From: an uncultured Clostridia bacterium
GTDB lineage: Bacteria > Bacillota > Clostridia > Christensenellales > DUVY01
Direction of reading: 5' to 3'
Length of the DNA stretch: 19,524 nucleotides
Assembly: GCA_937895465.1 (NCBI GenBank)
Contig: CALAYY010000216.1
Coordinates: forward strand, 1-19,524
Of this stretch, positions 1-8,357 are shown piece after piece (positions within the stretch are counted from its first letter, which is position 1; every line of letters begins with the position of its first letter). A model generated the notes under the pieces. The model was not told the DNA's origin, did not search any database, and saw only the letters and a list, made by a program, of their open reading frames with translations. The position numbers and the translations under genes are program-made.

Positions 1-34
1 GAAAATCGGTATTTGCAACTGTTTTATTAACAGA

Positions 35-871
35 TTATATGCTCTCCAAATCAACAATTATAGCGCGCTCATTAGGTGTGTTATTGGGTTGATGAAAAGT
101 AATATATTTTTTACCGTCTTTGAAAAACACCATGCTATGCCCGCCGTCTTTGTCAAAAAGTATTTTATCGAATACAAATTCGCCGCTAATGCCATTTTTG
201 CTTTTTGATACTGCAACACAATAACCTTTTTCAGTTATTGTTGACCAATACAAAAGAAGTTCGCCGTCTTTGTTTTTATCCAAAAAAGGTCCTTCAGCAA
301 CATAGCCAAAGATATTTTCGTTATATTTTATCTTTTTTGAAAAACCGCAGTTTTTTCCGCTGACAATCTTTTTGCATTCGCCTTTTATCTCTTTCAAATC
401 GTCGCTAAGTCGAGCAACAAATAATGAGCCGTCCCCATCTTTGCTTATGGGATCAACCCATTCATTAGAAAAGATAAGATATGGTTTTTGGTCTTCTATA
501 TATAATGTGGCATCCAAACAGGTCCAATCAGAAGGCGTTATAGGTTGTCCTGTAAGCAATTCATAACCTTTATCAATTTCATCAGAAACCAAAATATATG
601 TTCCGCGTCTTGTTTTTTTAGCCGAAACTAAAAGGTAATATTTGTTTTTATACTTATGAATTTCTGGTGCCCAAAATTCTTTATAGCTCTGCATTTTGGA
701 CGTATCAAATGCCGTTGACACAAATTCAAAGTCAATTAAGTTATTGGTCTTATATACAGAAAAATCTGAACCATTATTCCAGCAATCGCCGCCTGTAGTC
801 CCTATTAAATAATAATCTTTACCTTCATTTATAAAATATGGATCTCTAATGTGTATTTCATTTAGTTTCAT
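35..871 (-). CDS. GH43-like five-bladed beta-propeller glycosidase (cytoplasmic)
   Basis: A 278-residue protein with no signal peptide, so it probably acts in the cytoplasm on imported oligosaccharides. It shows the GH43/GH62 clan pattern: IRDPY near the N terminus (D10, likely general base), WAPEIH (67-72), CLDATLY (D120, likely pKa-modulating Asp), VAEGPF (E193, likely general acid) and GGHSMVF (H246). Known family activities include alpha-L-arabinofuranosidase, beta-xylosidase and exo-galactanase; the sequence alone does not choose between them. The ATG at 871 is preceded by AAAGGAT at suitable spacing. It is the last gene of the operon, 27 bases after the GH36 gene. At 278 residues it is short for GH43 (usually 300 or more) and has no accessory domain, but all three catalytic acids are present, so it looks intact. 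The family call is good; the substrate is unknown. Confidence 0.82.
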   Translation of the reverse strand: MKLNEIHIRDPYFINEGKDYYLIGTTGGDCWNNGSDFSVYKTNNLIDFEFVSTAFDTSKMQSYKEFWAPEIHKYKNKYYLLVSAKKTRRGTYILVSDEIDKGYELLTGQPITPSDWTCLDATLYIEDQKPYLIFSNEWVDPISKDGDGSLFVARLSDDLKEIKGECKKIVSGKNCGFSKKIKYNENIFGYVAEGPFLDKNKDGELLLYWSTITEKGYCVAVSKSKNGISGEFVFDKILFDKDGGHSMVFFKDGKKYITFHQPNNTPNERAIIVDLESI

Positions 872-898
872 TACATTATCCTTTTTTATATAATTTTT

Positions 899-3007
899 TT
901 ATTTTTTCTCCAAAAGCATTACAGTTCCTGACCATCTTGAGCCGCTTGTAATGATGGCATCAGACAAAGCTTGTCCGTCCCCAAATGATGATATTAGTTT
1001 GTATCCTGCGGTATCAAACTTCACGGTCAGCAAAGGCTGATTAAAAGAAAAGGCGTAACACAGCATTTTTTTGCCGTCATTAGACATTCTTACCAATTTT
1101 GCCGTTCCGTTAAGTTGACGCAAAGACCTCAGTTCGTCAGTATCTATAAGTACCGTTTTTCCGCTTTTAATTATCGGCTTAATAGTCTGATAATATTCTA
1201 CTGCATTTTTTATGATTGTCTTACTTTTTTCATCAAGTATATTTAGGTTTCCTGATAGACACACTCTGCCTAGCATGCTTTTTACAAGAGTAAAATAGAT
1301 ATCATTTTGAGAATATTCTTGCTTAATGCATGCCCAGATTTGCATTATACGGGGTTGCATATACCTATGCAAATCCATAGCTATTATAGCCCCTTCTGGA
1401 CCCTCATGGGCATCAGAAAACGAAACCATGCTCCCCAATGTCATGAATACAGGTTCATGACGCATGCCCCCTGACGAGCATACCTCCATTACCAAATCAG
1501 GAATTTCATGGCGAATTTTTTTATAAAAATCCACAACGCATTCTATGTGCTGTCTTAGTCCTTCACCGAAACTTTCTGCACCATCTGTACCTATGCCTAT
1601 GTTTTCGTTATAATCGATTTTCATATATCGTAAGCCGCTTGTTTTTAACGCCTTAATGACCTTATCCGAAAGATATTCGATGACCTCAGGCTTCCTAAAA
1701 TCCAAAAACATTCTCCCATAATGATTTATTATCTTACCGTCACGACGCAACAGCCAATCCTTATGGGTTTTATATATTTCGCTAGAATCAGTAACACTTT
1801 CAAATTCATACCAAACACCGCCCAATAGCCCATATTTGTCTATTTCTTGTTTTAACCCCTCTAAGCCATTGGGAAATCTTGTTTTATTTGCATTCCAATC
1901 CCCTAATTGATTATCCCAACTACCTTCAAACCAACCTGCATCAACTACAAAGTAATCAACTCCCAAATTCTTAGCACATTCCATTTGAGGAATAAGCATG
2001 CTGATTTCTGGATGTCCCCAAGAATAAAGATATTCATTATATAAAACGGGCAAGTCTTCTTCTGACTCGGGAAACGTCAATAATGTATCGTGATAAGTGG
2101 TTAAGTTAGCACAAGCTTGAGTTAATCCGCCTTGTGCTACAGTTATGTAAGCTGATCTTGTTGCAAAACTCTGCCCTTTATCAATGTTTTTTCGCCAGTG
2201 TCCGTACAAATGATCTGCATGACCGCCAAAAATCCCTATTGCTCCGTCTTTTTCAATAGTTTCAATTTGCCAAGAATCAGGCGCTTGCATTTGTACAGCC
2301 CATGTAACATTGTTTTCAAGATCTTCAATAGCTGCAAAAGGCATATATCCTCTTGCTGGCATACTTCCTACCTGACCTATTCTTTGTGTCCTAACTCCAA
2401 AAGACGACCAAGAATCTTCCATATTAAAATGAGCTAAAGGCAGACTTTCTTTTCTTCCCTCTCCCGACCAATAGTTTTGAAGTCTGTGAAGAATGAGTTT
2501 GTCAGTATCATTTTCATTTTTAAAGGGGGATATATTGCTAAGTACAAAGCTTGATAACATTTCCAATATTATACTCTCATCAGAAGTATTCGCAATCTCT
2601 GTGTTTACTTTTAAAACATCATAACCATTTGTGTGTTCAACAATATGCTTAACTTCTATGCCTTTATCATCATGCAAATAGGTTGTGATTATTTTTCCTT
2701 TATGCATTGTCTCCAGCTTTTGATCATAAGCTCTCATGTTGAGAGCTGTGTATGCATCGTGCATGGTAATTCCTGCTGATAAATCTCTTTTGCACATATC
2801 GCCTACTAGAGCTATTTGCACCATAGGCTCAACAGAAAGATGAGTATATTTTTTATCTACAAACTGCTTTAAAAGTTTTTCAAGCCTTACATCGGATGAT
2901 TTGGTATTGGGTACACAGGTAAATGAAGTAATATCGTTTTTTGTGCTATAAATTACAGTAGTATTACCTAGTTGATAAGTTACTGTATTGTTATTTTCAA
3001 ATTTCAT
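899..3007 (-). CDS. GH36-family alpha-galactosidase-like enzyme, divergent
   Basis: A 702-residue protein without a signal peptide. Layout follows GH36: an N-terminal beta-supersandwich (about 1-300), a TIM barrel (about 320-620) and a C-terminal beta domain. Numbered from the ATG at 3007, the barrel shows VVDAGWF (D356), GVWYEFE (397-403, where the family usually has GLWFEPE), KIDYN (nucleophile D465), CSSGGMR (510-516) and SFSDAHEG (acid/base D532, where classical enzymes have WTSDDTD or similar). Both catalytic Asp are present but the surrounding motifs deviate, so it may have a specificity other than raffinose/melibiose. It probably removes terminal alpha-linked galactose-type residues from imported oligosaccharides. 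An in-frame TTG at 3031 lacks a ribosome site; the ATG at 3007 has AAAAAGGG 12 bases upstream and is preferred. It follows beta-helix gene A by 73 bases. Confidence 0.85.
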   Translation of the reverse strand: MKFENNNTVTYQLGNTTVIYSTKNDITSFTCVPNTKSSDVRLEKLLKQFVDKKYTHLSVEPMVQIALVGDMCKRDLSAGITMHDAYTALNMRAYDQKLETMHKGKIITTYLHDDKGIEVKHIVEHTNGYDVLKVNTEIANTSDESIILEMLSSFVLSNISPFKNENDTDKLILHRLQNYWSGEGRKESLPLAHFNMEDSWSSFGVRTQRIGQVGSMPARGYMPFAAIEDLENNVTWAVQMQAPDSWQIETIEKDGAIGIFGGHADHLYGHWRKNIDKGQSFATRSAYITVAQGGLTQACANLTTYHDTLLTFPESEEDLPVLYNEYLYSWGHPEISMLIPQMECAKNLGVDYFVVDAGWFEGSWDNQLGDWNANKTRFPNGLEGLKQEIDKYGLLGGVWYEFESVTDSSEIYKTHKDWLLRRDGKIINHYGRMFLDFRKPEVIEYLSDKVIKALKTSGLRYMKIDYNENIGIGTDGAESFGEGLRQHIECVVDFYKKIRHEIPDLVMEVCSSGGMRHEPVFMTLGSMVSFSDAHEGPEGAIIAMDLHRYMQPRIMQIWACIKQEYSQNDIYFTLVKSMLGRVCLSGNLNILDEKSKTIIKNAVEYYQTIKPIIKSGKTVLIDTDELRSLRQLNGTAKLVRMSNDGKKMLCYAFSFNQPLLTVKFDTAGYKLISSFGDGQALSDAIITSGSRWSGTVMLLEKK

Positions 3008-3080
3008 TCTAGTTTTTAACCCTTTTTGCAATAATTTGATTTTTCTTTTGTATAATATCTTTTATTATTTGATTTTTGAT

Positions 3081-4769
3081 TTAGACCAGTGTATTTATTT
3101 TTATGTTGTTAGTTGTAAAAGCTGCGCCTTCTGAGATATTACAATTGAGATGTTCATTGATATTTTCATCTGTTATGAGTATGCCTGCATAATCAATATT
3201 ATCAAGGTACAATCTGCCTATTCTGCTATTGGTACTTGGCGCATTGTTATTAATCTTAATTACTATATTCAATGCATATAACGGAAGGTTCGTTTGTTCT
3301 ATGTGTTTTGCACTAACATTTTTAAAATAAATATTTTTTATCAATCCGCCCTCGTTATCGTTGTTTGCTCTGTTAAACACGCTAAGGAGTGAACAATTAA
3401 TCTTATATGCTTCAATGTTTTCAAAATAAATGTTTTGCCAAGTAGATGCTTTAGAAGAACCCATTTGAATAACGCAAACTCCCAAATGGTCGCTCCAAGC
3501 CGATTGAGCAAAACCTACTGCATTGTTTTTGAAATAAACATCCTCAACATCATGGACAGATTCATAAATGCAGCCATAAGCTATTCCTTTATCAGTCCAT
3601 ACATTGTTGTTTTCAAAGACAACATTTTTAGTAGAGCAATTCTCATCAGTAGAAGCAGTAAAGGATTTTACCTCCATTCCGTCATCTCCCGTTCTTACAA
3701 AACAATCAGAGGCATATGAATCTTGGCAATCGGAAAACATCACGCCGTCAGAATATGTTCTGTATCCAAATATCATACATTGAGATACTTTTACATTTTG
3801 GCAATACCAAAAGCAAAGCGTCCAATTATTAGAGTTGATAGAAACAACTCCGCTAAAATCAATATTTTGGCATCTCGAAAAGCTAAATACTCCCTTTGTT
3901 TTGGCATCGCCACCTATACATTTTGAAAAGTCAAAAATCCCTCTGCCCATTACCTTTATGTTTTCTGTGCCTGTGTTATACAATGCTGCCGAATAATCGC
4001 CGATACCGTCTTGATAAACCCTAAAATATGCTCCGCTTTCCATATACATTACTGAGTTAGAAGGAAGCCCAATGCTTGTAACATCATAATTACCGCTCTT
4101 AAAATAATACACCTTGTTACTTTCGCTAAAAGTCGTTTGCTCTGCGGTATAGGTATCAGGCTCCAAATACTCTAGCGAATAACCTTCAGGTATTTCAAAG
4201 TCTAACTTCTGACCTACATAAAGGGTTAAAGCCATTTCGGGTGATTCATCAAAGGTAAAACTGTAACTACCGTATTCTGTTAAGGTAGCCCTAACTACAT
4301 TGTTTTCTAATTGTGCGTTAACTTGTGATTTTTTCGGTAACACAACACAAGTGGTTTTATCGCCCTGCATCAAGGAAAGCTCAATATCTATTTCAAATTC
4401 CCCATTTACCAAAATATCAATCCATGCAAAAGAATGAATATCAAAACCGCAGCGAGTAGAATAAACTGCAACATCCGTTTGATTGATTTTTAGTGTATGC
4501 CAAACACTGTCAACAAAGCCATAATCGTGAGCATCATCGTGGCTTACTGTGCCGCCTTTTCCGTTATCTTTTCGCGTCTGTGCCCAAAATTTTTCCATAT
4601 CGTCTTCTTGATTAACGTCAAGATATGCTATGGGATAAAGCTCTATTTCGTTATTTGCCTTATCATCTGGAGGTGTGATGTTTCTTTCGCCCTCAAAGCA
4701 CGATGCTACAAAAGTAAGCATACTAAATGCGATGATAATGCCAATAAATTTTTTAATAATATTTTTCAT
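3081..4769 (-). CDS. Beta-helix lipoprotein A (GH28/GH49-like, clan GH-N)
   Basis: A 562-residue predicted lipoprotein: basic N terminus, hydrophobic stretch and lipobox VASC (C24). An N-terminal beta-sandwich region (about 45-200; HSFAWIDI, VVLPKKS) precedes a right-handed parallel beta-helix (about 210-550) with repeated NIxFxN/NVxFEN turns. The core has YSDG (D341) and TGDD (D362, D363), the three-Asp arrangement of clan GH-N enzymes (GH28 polygalacturonases, GH49 dextranases). The GH28 GHG histidine motif is absent, which favours a GH49-like reading. It is likely a cell-surface polysaccharide hydrolase; the substrate is unknown. The ATG at 4769 has AGAGG 11 bases upstream. A longer in-frame start at 4823 lies inside the upstream gene and would bury the signal peptide, so it was not used. 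It is a paralogue of the proteins at 4789-6399 and 8358-9959, and clearly closest to the latter (shared GYRTYSDG and SINSNNWTLCF). Confidence 0.8.
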   Translation of the reverse strand: MKNIIKKFIGIIIAFSMLTFVASCFEGERNITPPDDKANNEIELYPIAYLDVNQEDDMEKFWAQTRKDNGKGGTVSHDDAHDYGFVDSVWHTLKINQTDVAVYSTRCGFDIHSFAWIDILVNGEFEIDIELSLMQGDKTTCVVLPKKSQVNAQLENNVVRATLTEYGSYSFTFDESPEMALTLYVGQKLDFEIPEGYSLEYLEPDTYTAEQTTFSESNKVYYFKSGNYDVTSIGLPSNSVMYMESGAYFRVYQDGIGDYSAALYNTGTENIKVMGRGIFDFSKCIGGDAKTKGVFSFSRCQNIDFSGVVSINSNNWTLCFWYCQNVKVSQCMIFGYRTYSDGVMFSDCQDSYASDCFVRTGDDGMEVKSFTASTDENCSTKNVVFENNNVWTDKGIAYGCIYESVHDVEDVYFKNNAVGFAQSAWSDHLGVCVIQMGSSKASTWQNIYFENIEAYKINCSLLSVFNRANNDNEGGLIKNIYFKNVSAKHIEQTNLPLYALNIVIKINNNAPSTNSRIGRLYLDNIDYAGILITDENINEHLNCNISEGAAFTTNNIKINTLV

Positions 4770-4788
4770 TTTATTGTCTACCTCTTTT

Positions 4789-6399
4789 TTATAATGTGTT
4801 AATATGCAGCTTATCCAAATCATATTCAGCGGAAATCTTTATTCTGTTGTTGCTCAAATAATTAGTTGAGGTAAGCATTTCTCCGTTAGAAACTATATTA
4901 TCGAGGTATAAATCATTTATAAAGCAGTTTTCATTATCATACGTTCTCAAATTTAAGAAATAACTGTAATTTCTTTTGGCCGTAATATTTTTAAAATAAA
5001 TATCTTCTACCGTGCCATATCCTGCACCCTGTCCGCCGCTTCCGCCTATAAAGACATTAAGCAGCGCATTATATGTAGTATAAACCTCAATATTTTCAAA
5101 TTGAATATCATATATTTTGGCTCCTATCCTGTTGCCCATTTGAATCACGCAAATTCCAAGATGGTTTGACCATGTACCAAGTGCAAAGCCTACACTACAG
5201 TTTTCAAATCTGACATTTTGGGTATCTTGATTGGATTCGTATATACAGCCATATGCAACAGCTTTATCAGTCCATGCTGCATTGTTCCTAAACAAAACAT
5301 TATCAGTATAACCTGTATGCGTTGTTGACTTTGTTTCAAAAGCATCATCTCCTGTTCTTATAAAGCTGTCCTCTACTATTGCATTTTTGCAGTCAGAAAG
5401 CATAATACCGTCAGCATACATACGGTATCCAAATATCAAACAATTTTTAACACTAATTCCTTCACAATCATTAAAACATAAAGTCCAAGTCTGAGAATTG
5501 ATTATAGTTATTCCTTCAAACAAAATGTTGTCTACTTGACTAAAATTTAACCCAGACTTGTTATTATTATAGCCAGGTTCGCTTCCGCAGCATGCAGAAT
5601 AATCTACAAGCCCTCTGCCTGTTACGACCACGTTATTAGCTTTGCTAGCTGTAATTGAACTTGTAACATAATCTGGATTGGGCAGAACCTTTAAATATGC
5701 ACCTTGTTCTAAGTACAAAATACTGTCAGACGGCAAATATATGCTATCTATTGTATATCTTCCTGATTTAAAATAATATACGTTATTGGGCACATTAAAA
5801 ATAGTTTCTGTCGTATAATCGCCAGGTTCTATATATCTTGTCCCATAACCATCAGGTACAACTAATTCCTGTTTTGAAGCAACCATTATAGTCAAAGCTT
5901 CTTCATGGCTCTTATTGAATACAAAAGAAAAATTACCTGTTTTATTAATAGTCGCTGTAACCTTTTCTCTATTAATTTTGGCTTCAATACCGTGGCTTTC
6001 AGGAAGAACAACAACTTCAGGCGAAGAGCCCTCTAATACGCTTGAGCTTGATAAAATAGTAATTTCTGTATTCAAACTAAAGTCCGCAGTTTCGTCAAAT
6101 ACATCAACATCAACGTATGAAAAAGAATGAATTCCGTTGGCTATCCTTGTGGCATATACGGGTATAGTTACTCCATTAATTTTCATTATATAATAAGGGC
6201 TTATTATAATCCCATTTTCAACAGGAAGATTAGAAACTTCGCTCGCATATAAGTCGATATCATTTATAGTATTAATATCTTGATATATCGTAGGAACAAC
6301 ATCACAATTAATATTTTCTTTAGTTTCATTACATCCTATAGCTAAAGTATTAAGCATTATACCCACCAATAATATACTAAAAATTTTTATTTTTTTCAT
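4789..6399 (-). CDS. Beta-helix lipoprotein B (GH28/GH49-like, clan GH-N)
   Basis: A 536-residue predicted lipoprotein with lipobox AIGC (C23). It shares the whole architecture of its two paralogues: an N-terminal beta-sandwich (about 40-180; GIHSFSYVDV, VVVLPES) and a right-handed beta-helix (about 190-510). Candidate catalytic Asp are D330 (YADG) and D351/D352 (TGDD). AWTDKAVAYGCIYES and GICVIQMG are family signatures shared with copy A and, more loosely, copy C. B is the most divergent of the three: it has CCGSEPGYNNN where A and C have C(I/V)GGD-KTKG, and a glycine-rich GGSGGQGAGYG loop (452-462), which may alter the substrate groove. The ATG at 6399 is preceded by GAGAGGG with a 5-base spacer. 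It lies between the YtcP-type permease gene and copy A, with 19 bases between the B stop and the A start. It is likely extracellular and membrane-anchored. Confidence 0.8.
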   Translation of the reverse strand: MKKIKIFSILLVGIMLNTLAIGCNETKENINCDVVPTIYQDINTINDIDLYASEVSNLPVENGIIISPYYIMKINGVTIPVYATRIANGIHSFSYVDVDVFDETADFSLNTEITILSSSSVLEGSSPEVVVLPESHGIEAKINREKVTATINKTGNFSFVFNKSHEEALTIMVASKQELVVPDGYGTRYIEPGDYTTETIFNVPNNVYYFKSGRYTIDSIYLPSDSILYLEQGAYLKVLPNPDYVTSSITASKANNVVVTGRGLVDYSACCGSEPGYNNNKSGLNFSQVDNILFEGITIINSQTWTLCFNDCEGISVKNCLIFGYRMYADGIMLSDCKNAIVEDSFIRTGDDAFETKSTTHTGYTDNVLFRNNAAWTDKAVAYGCIYESNQDTQNVRFENCSVGFALGTWSNHLGICVIQMGNRIGAKIYDIQFENIEVYTTYNALLNVFIGGSGGQGAGYGTVEDIYFKNITAKRNYSYFLNLRTYDNENCFINDLYLDNIVSNGEMLTSTNYLSNNRIKISAEYDLDKLHINTL

Positions 6400-6448
6400 T
6401 TTCGCCCTCTCTTAAATCTTTTTTATCATTGTTTATTTGTTAGGTTTT

Positions 6449-7378
6449 TTAGGATTTTATAGAACCTATCATGACACCTTTAACAAAATATTTTTGCAGG
6501 AAAGGATAAATGCACATAATAGGAAATATAGAAACTACAATCATGGCTGCATTTTGCCCTTCGGCAAACAAAAGCGATGTATCTATCGGACCTCCGTTTC
6601 CATAACCTTCAGATTGAGCATTACTCAAAACATTTCTTAGTTCTAACGCCAAGGGGTAAAGATCAGTATTCCTAGTTAAAAAAATTGACGGCCAATACCA
6701 ATCATCCCATTTTGCAACAATGTAAAACAATGCAACAGTCGCAAGCCCCGCTTTTGACAAAGGAACAATAAATTGCAGCAAAATCCTAAATTCGCTTGCG
6801 CCGTCAAGCTTGCATGATTCTACTATGCTGTCAGGCACCTGCGAAAAAAAGTTTCTCAAAACTATCATATTAAATGTATTGATACCAAAAGGAATTATCA
6901 GGCACAAATAATTGTTAACACCTATCAAGTCTTTAACAGTAAGGTAAAACGGAATAAGTCCTCCTCCAAAGAACATAGTCAAAATAATAAAAGTGAAAAT
7001 TACTTTTAGTCCTGGGACATCTTTTTTTGTAAATGCGTATGCACCTAAAGAAGTCAAGACCAGAGAATAAAGGGTACCCACGATAGTAACTACTAATGAA
7101 TTAAAAAATGCTCCGCCTACTCGACCTTGAAAAAATATGAGCTTATATGCTTCGATATTAAAGTTATGCGGAAAAACCATGAGCGATGCATTAAGAAAGT
7201 CAGCTTTTGAAGAAAAGCTTGTCAATACTACATATATAACAGGAAAGATGCATAATACTGCAAATAACCCAATAATAAGATAATTTATATAGTCAAAAGG
7301 CTTTAGCCTGTTTTTATTGACCTTTCTTATATTTCTGTCTGTTTTTATTATATTGTTTATTGTATTATTTTTTATCAT
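6449..7378 (-). CDS. Sugar ABC transporter permease, YtcP/CUT1 type
   Basis: A 309-residue integral membrane protein with about six hydrophobic segments (near 34-54, 92-117, 125-145, 155-175, 208-225, 277-296). The cytoplasmic EAA loop at about 187-207 (ESCKLDGASEF, followed by IVPLSKAG) docks the ATPase and marks a binding-protein-dependent permease; the next stretch, VAKWDDWYWP, is characteristic of the YtcP-like MalG-side subunit. The ATG at 7378 has GAGG seven bases upstream. It lies 13 bases after the LplB-type permease gene and should form the heterodimeric channel with it. The imported sugar is presumably an oligosaccharide released by the surface enzymes of this operon. There is no sign of disruption. 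Confidence 0.93.
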   Translation of the reverse strand: MIKNNTINNIIKTDRNIRKVNKNRLKPFDYINYLIIGLFAVLCIFPVIYVVLTSFSSKADFLNASLMVFPHNFNIEAYKLIFFQGRVGGAFFNSLVVTIVGTLYSLVLTSLGAYAFTKKDVPGLKVIFTFIILTMFFGGGLIPFYLTVKDLIGVNNYLCLIIPFGINTFNMIVLRNFFSQVPDSIVESCKLDGASEFRILLQFIVPLSKAGLATVALFYIVAKWDDWYWPSIFLTRNTDLYPLALELRNVLSNAQSEGYGNGGPIDTSLLFAEGQNAAMIVVSIFPIMCIYPFLQKYFVKGVMIGSIKS

Positions 7379-7391
7379 CTATAAACCTCGT

Positions 7392-8345
7392 TTAATCCAA
7401 AGAATACATGCTATAACCGCTTAATCTCTTAGTTATAAAATTACCCATAATTAATAGAGTAAAATTGATAACATTTTTAAACAGTCCAATTGCTGTTGCA
7501 GTCTCAAACTGTCCTTTTTCTACACCCAGCCGGTAAAGCATAGTATCTATTATGTCCGCAACATCGTATATTACGGGGTTATACAAATTATAAACTGAAT
7601 CAAAGCCTGCATTCATTATATTACTGAGCTGCATAATAAGCATTATTGCAATTATAGGCAATATACTAGGCAATGTAATATGCAACATAAGCCTAAATCT
7701 TTTACATCCGTCAATACTTGCAGCTTCATAAAGCGTAGGGTCAATACCAGAAATGGCTGCAATATAAATAACTGTTCCCCACCCTGTGCTTTTCCAAATT
7801 TCACTCAATATCAAAATAGGATAAAAGTACTTTGAAGTTGTTAAAAACTGTATTCGTGATCCGTCGAACATTGCTAGAATATTATTAACAATACCGTAAT
7901 CATAAGAAAGTGCAGTTTTTATGAGACCGCCTATAATTACCCAAGAAATAAAGTTGGGAAGATAAATCATTGTCTGTATAGTCTTTTTATAAGACTTATT
8001 TTTAAATTCGTTCAAAAACAATGCAAGAATGATTGGCGCAGGAAAACAGCACGCTAATTTTAACGCACTAATAAGTAGAGTATTGGTGATAGCCCGACTC
8101 ATATCAGGATGAGCAAAAAGTTTTTTAAACACATTCCAGCCCACCCAAGGACTTCCCCATATACCCATAGTATGTCGGTATTTCTTCCATGCCAAAACTA
8201 TTCCTGACATAGGCAAATAATTGAATAAAAGGTAAAACAAAACAACAGGAATTAACATAATATAAATTTGCCTGTTCACCTTTATTCGATGAATTAATAG
8301 TTTTGCCTTCTTACCTCTGTCCTTTTTTAATATCTTTTGTGCCAT
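7392..8345 (-). CDS. Sugar ABC transporter permease, LplB type
   Basis: A 317-residue membrane protein. The N terminus is strongly basic (KKDRGKKAK), followed by a membrane span (IYIMLIPVVLFYLLFNYLP) and the LplB/YteP-like signature around residues 47-72 (MSGIVLAWKKY, then WVGWNVFKKLF). The EAA loop, EAASIDGCKRFRLMLHITLP at about 207-226, is a textbook match. It pairs with the permease encoded immediately downstream. A GTG at 8354 is in frame but only one base from AAGGC, which cannot serve it; the ATG at 8345 has AAGG about 10 bases upstream and is preferred. That ribosome site overlaps the stop codon of beta-helix gene C, suggesting translational coupling. It is unusual that surface-protein and beta-helix genes separate it from its solute-binding protein gene. 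Confidence 0.93.
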   Translation of the reverse strand: MAQKILKKDRGKKAKLLIHRIKVNRQIYIMLIPVVLFYLLFNYLPMSGIVLAWKKYRHTMGIWGSPWVGWNVFKKLFAHPDMSRAITNTLLISALKLACCFPAPIILALFLNEFKNKSYKKTIQTMIYLPNFISWVIIGGLIKTALSYDYGIVNNILAMFDGSRIQFLTTSKYFYPILILSEIWKSTGWGTVIYIAAISGIDPTLYEAASIDGCKRFRLMLHITLPSILPIIAIMLIMQLSNIMNAGFDSVYNLYNPVIYDVADIIDTMLYRLGVEKGQFETATAIGLFKNVINFTLLIMGNFITKRLSGYSMYSLD

Positions 8346-8357
8346 AATTACCACGCC

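Noticed and set aside
4497..4802. Plus-strand open frame antisense to beta-helix gene A
   Set aside because: There is no ribosome site or recognisable domain, and it lies opposite a well-supported gene. The same holds for other antisense frames, such as 9433-9681 and 18888-19166.
4770..4823. N-terminal extension of beta-helix protein A overlapping the preceding gene
   Set aside because: The extension lies inside the end of gene B, and the ATG at 4769 has its own AGAGG site and begins a proper lipoprotein signal peptide.
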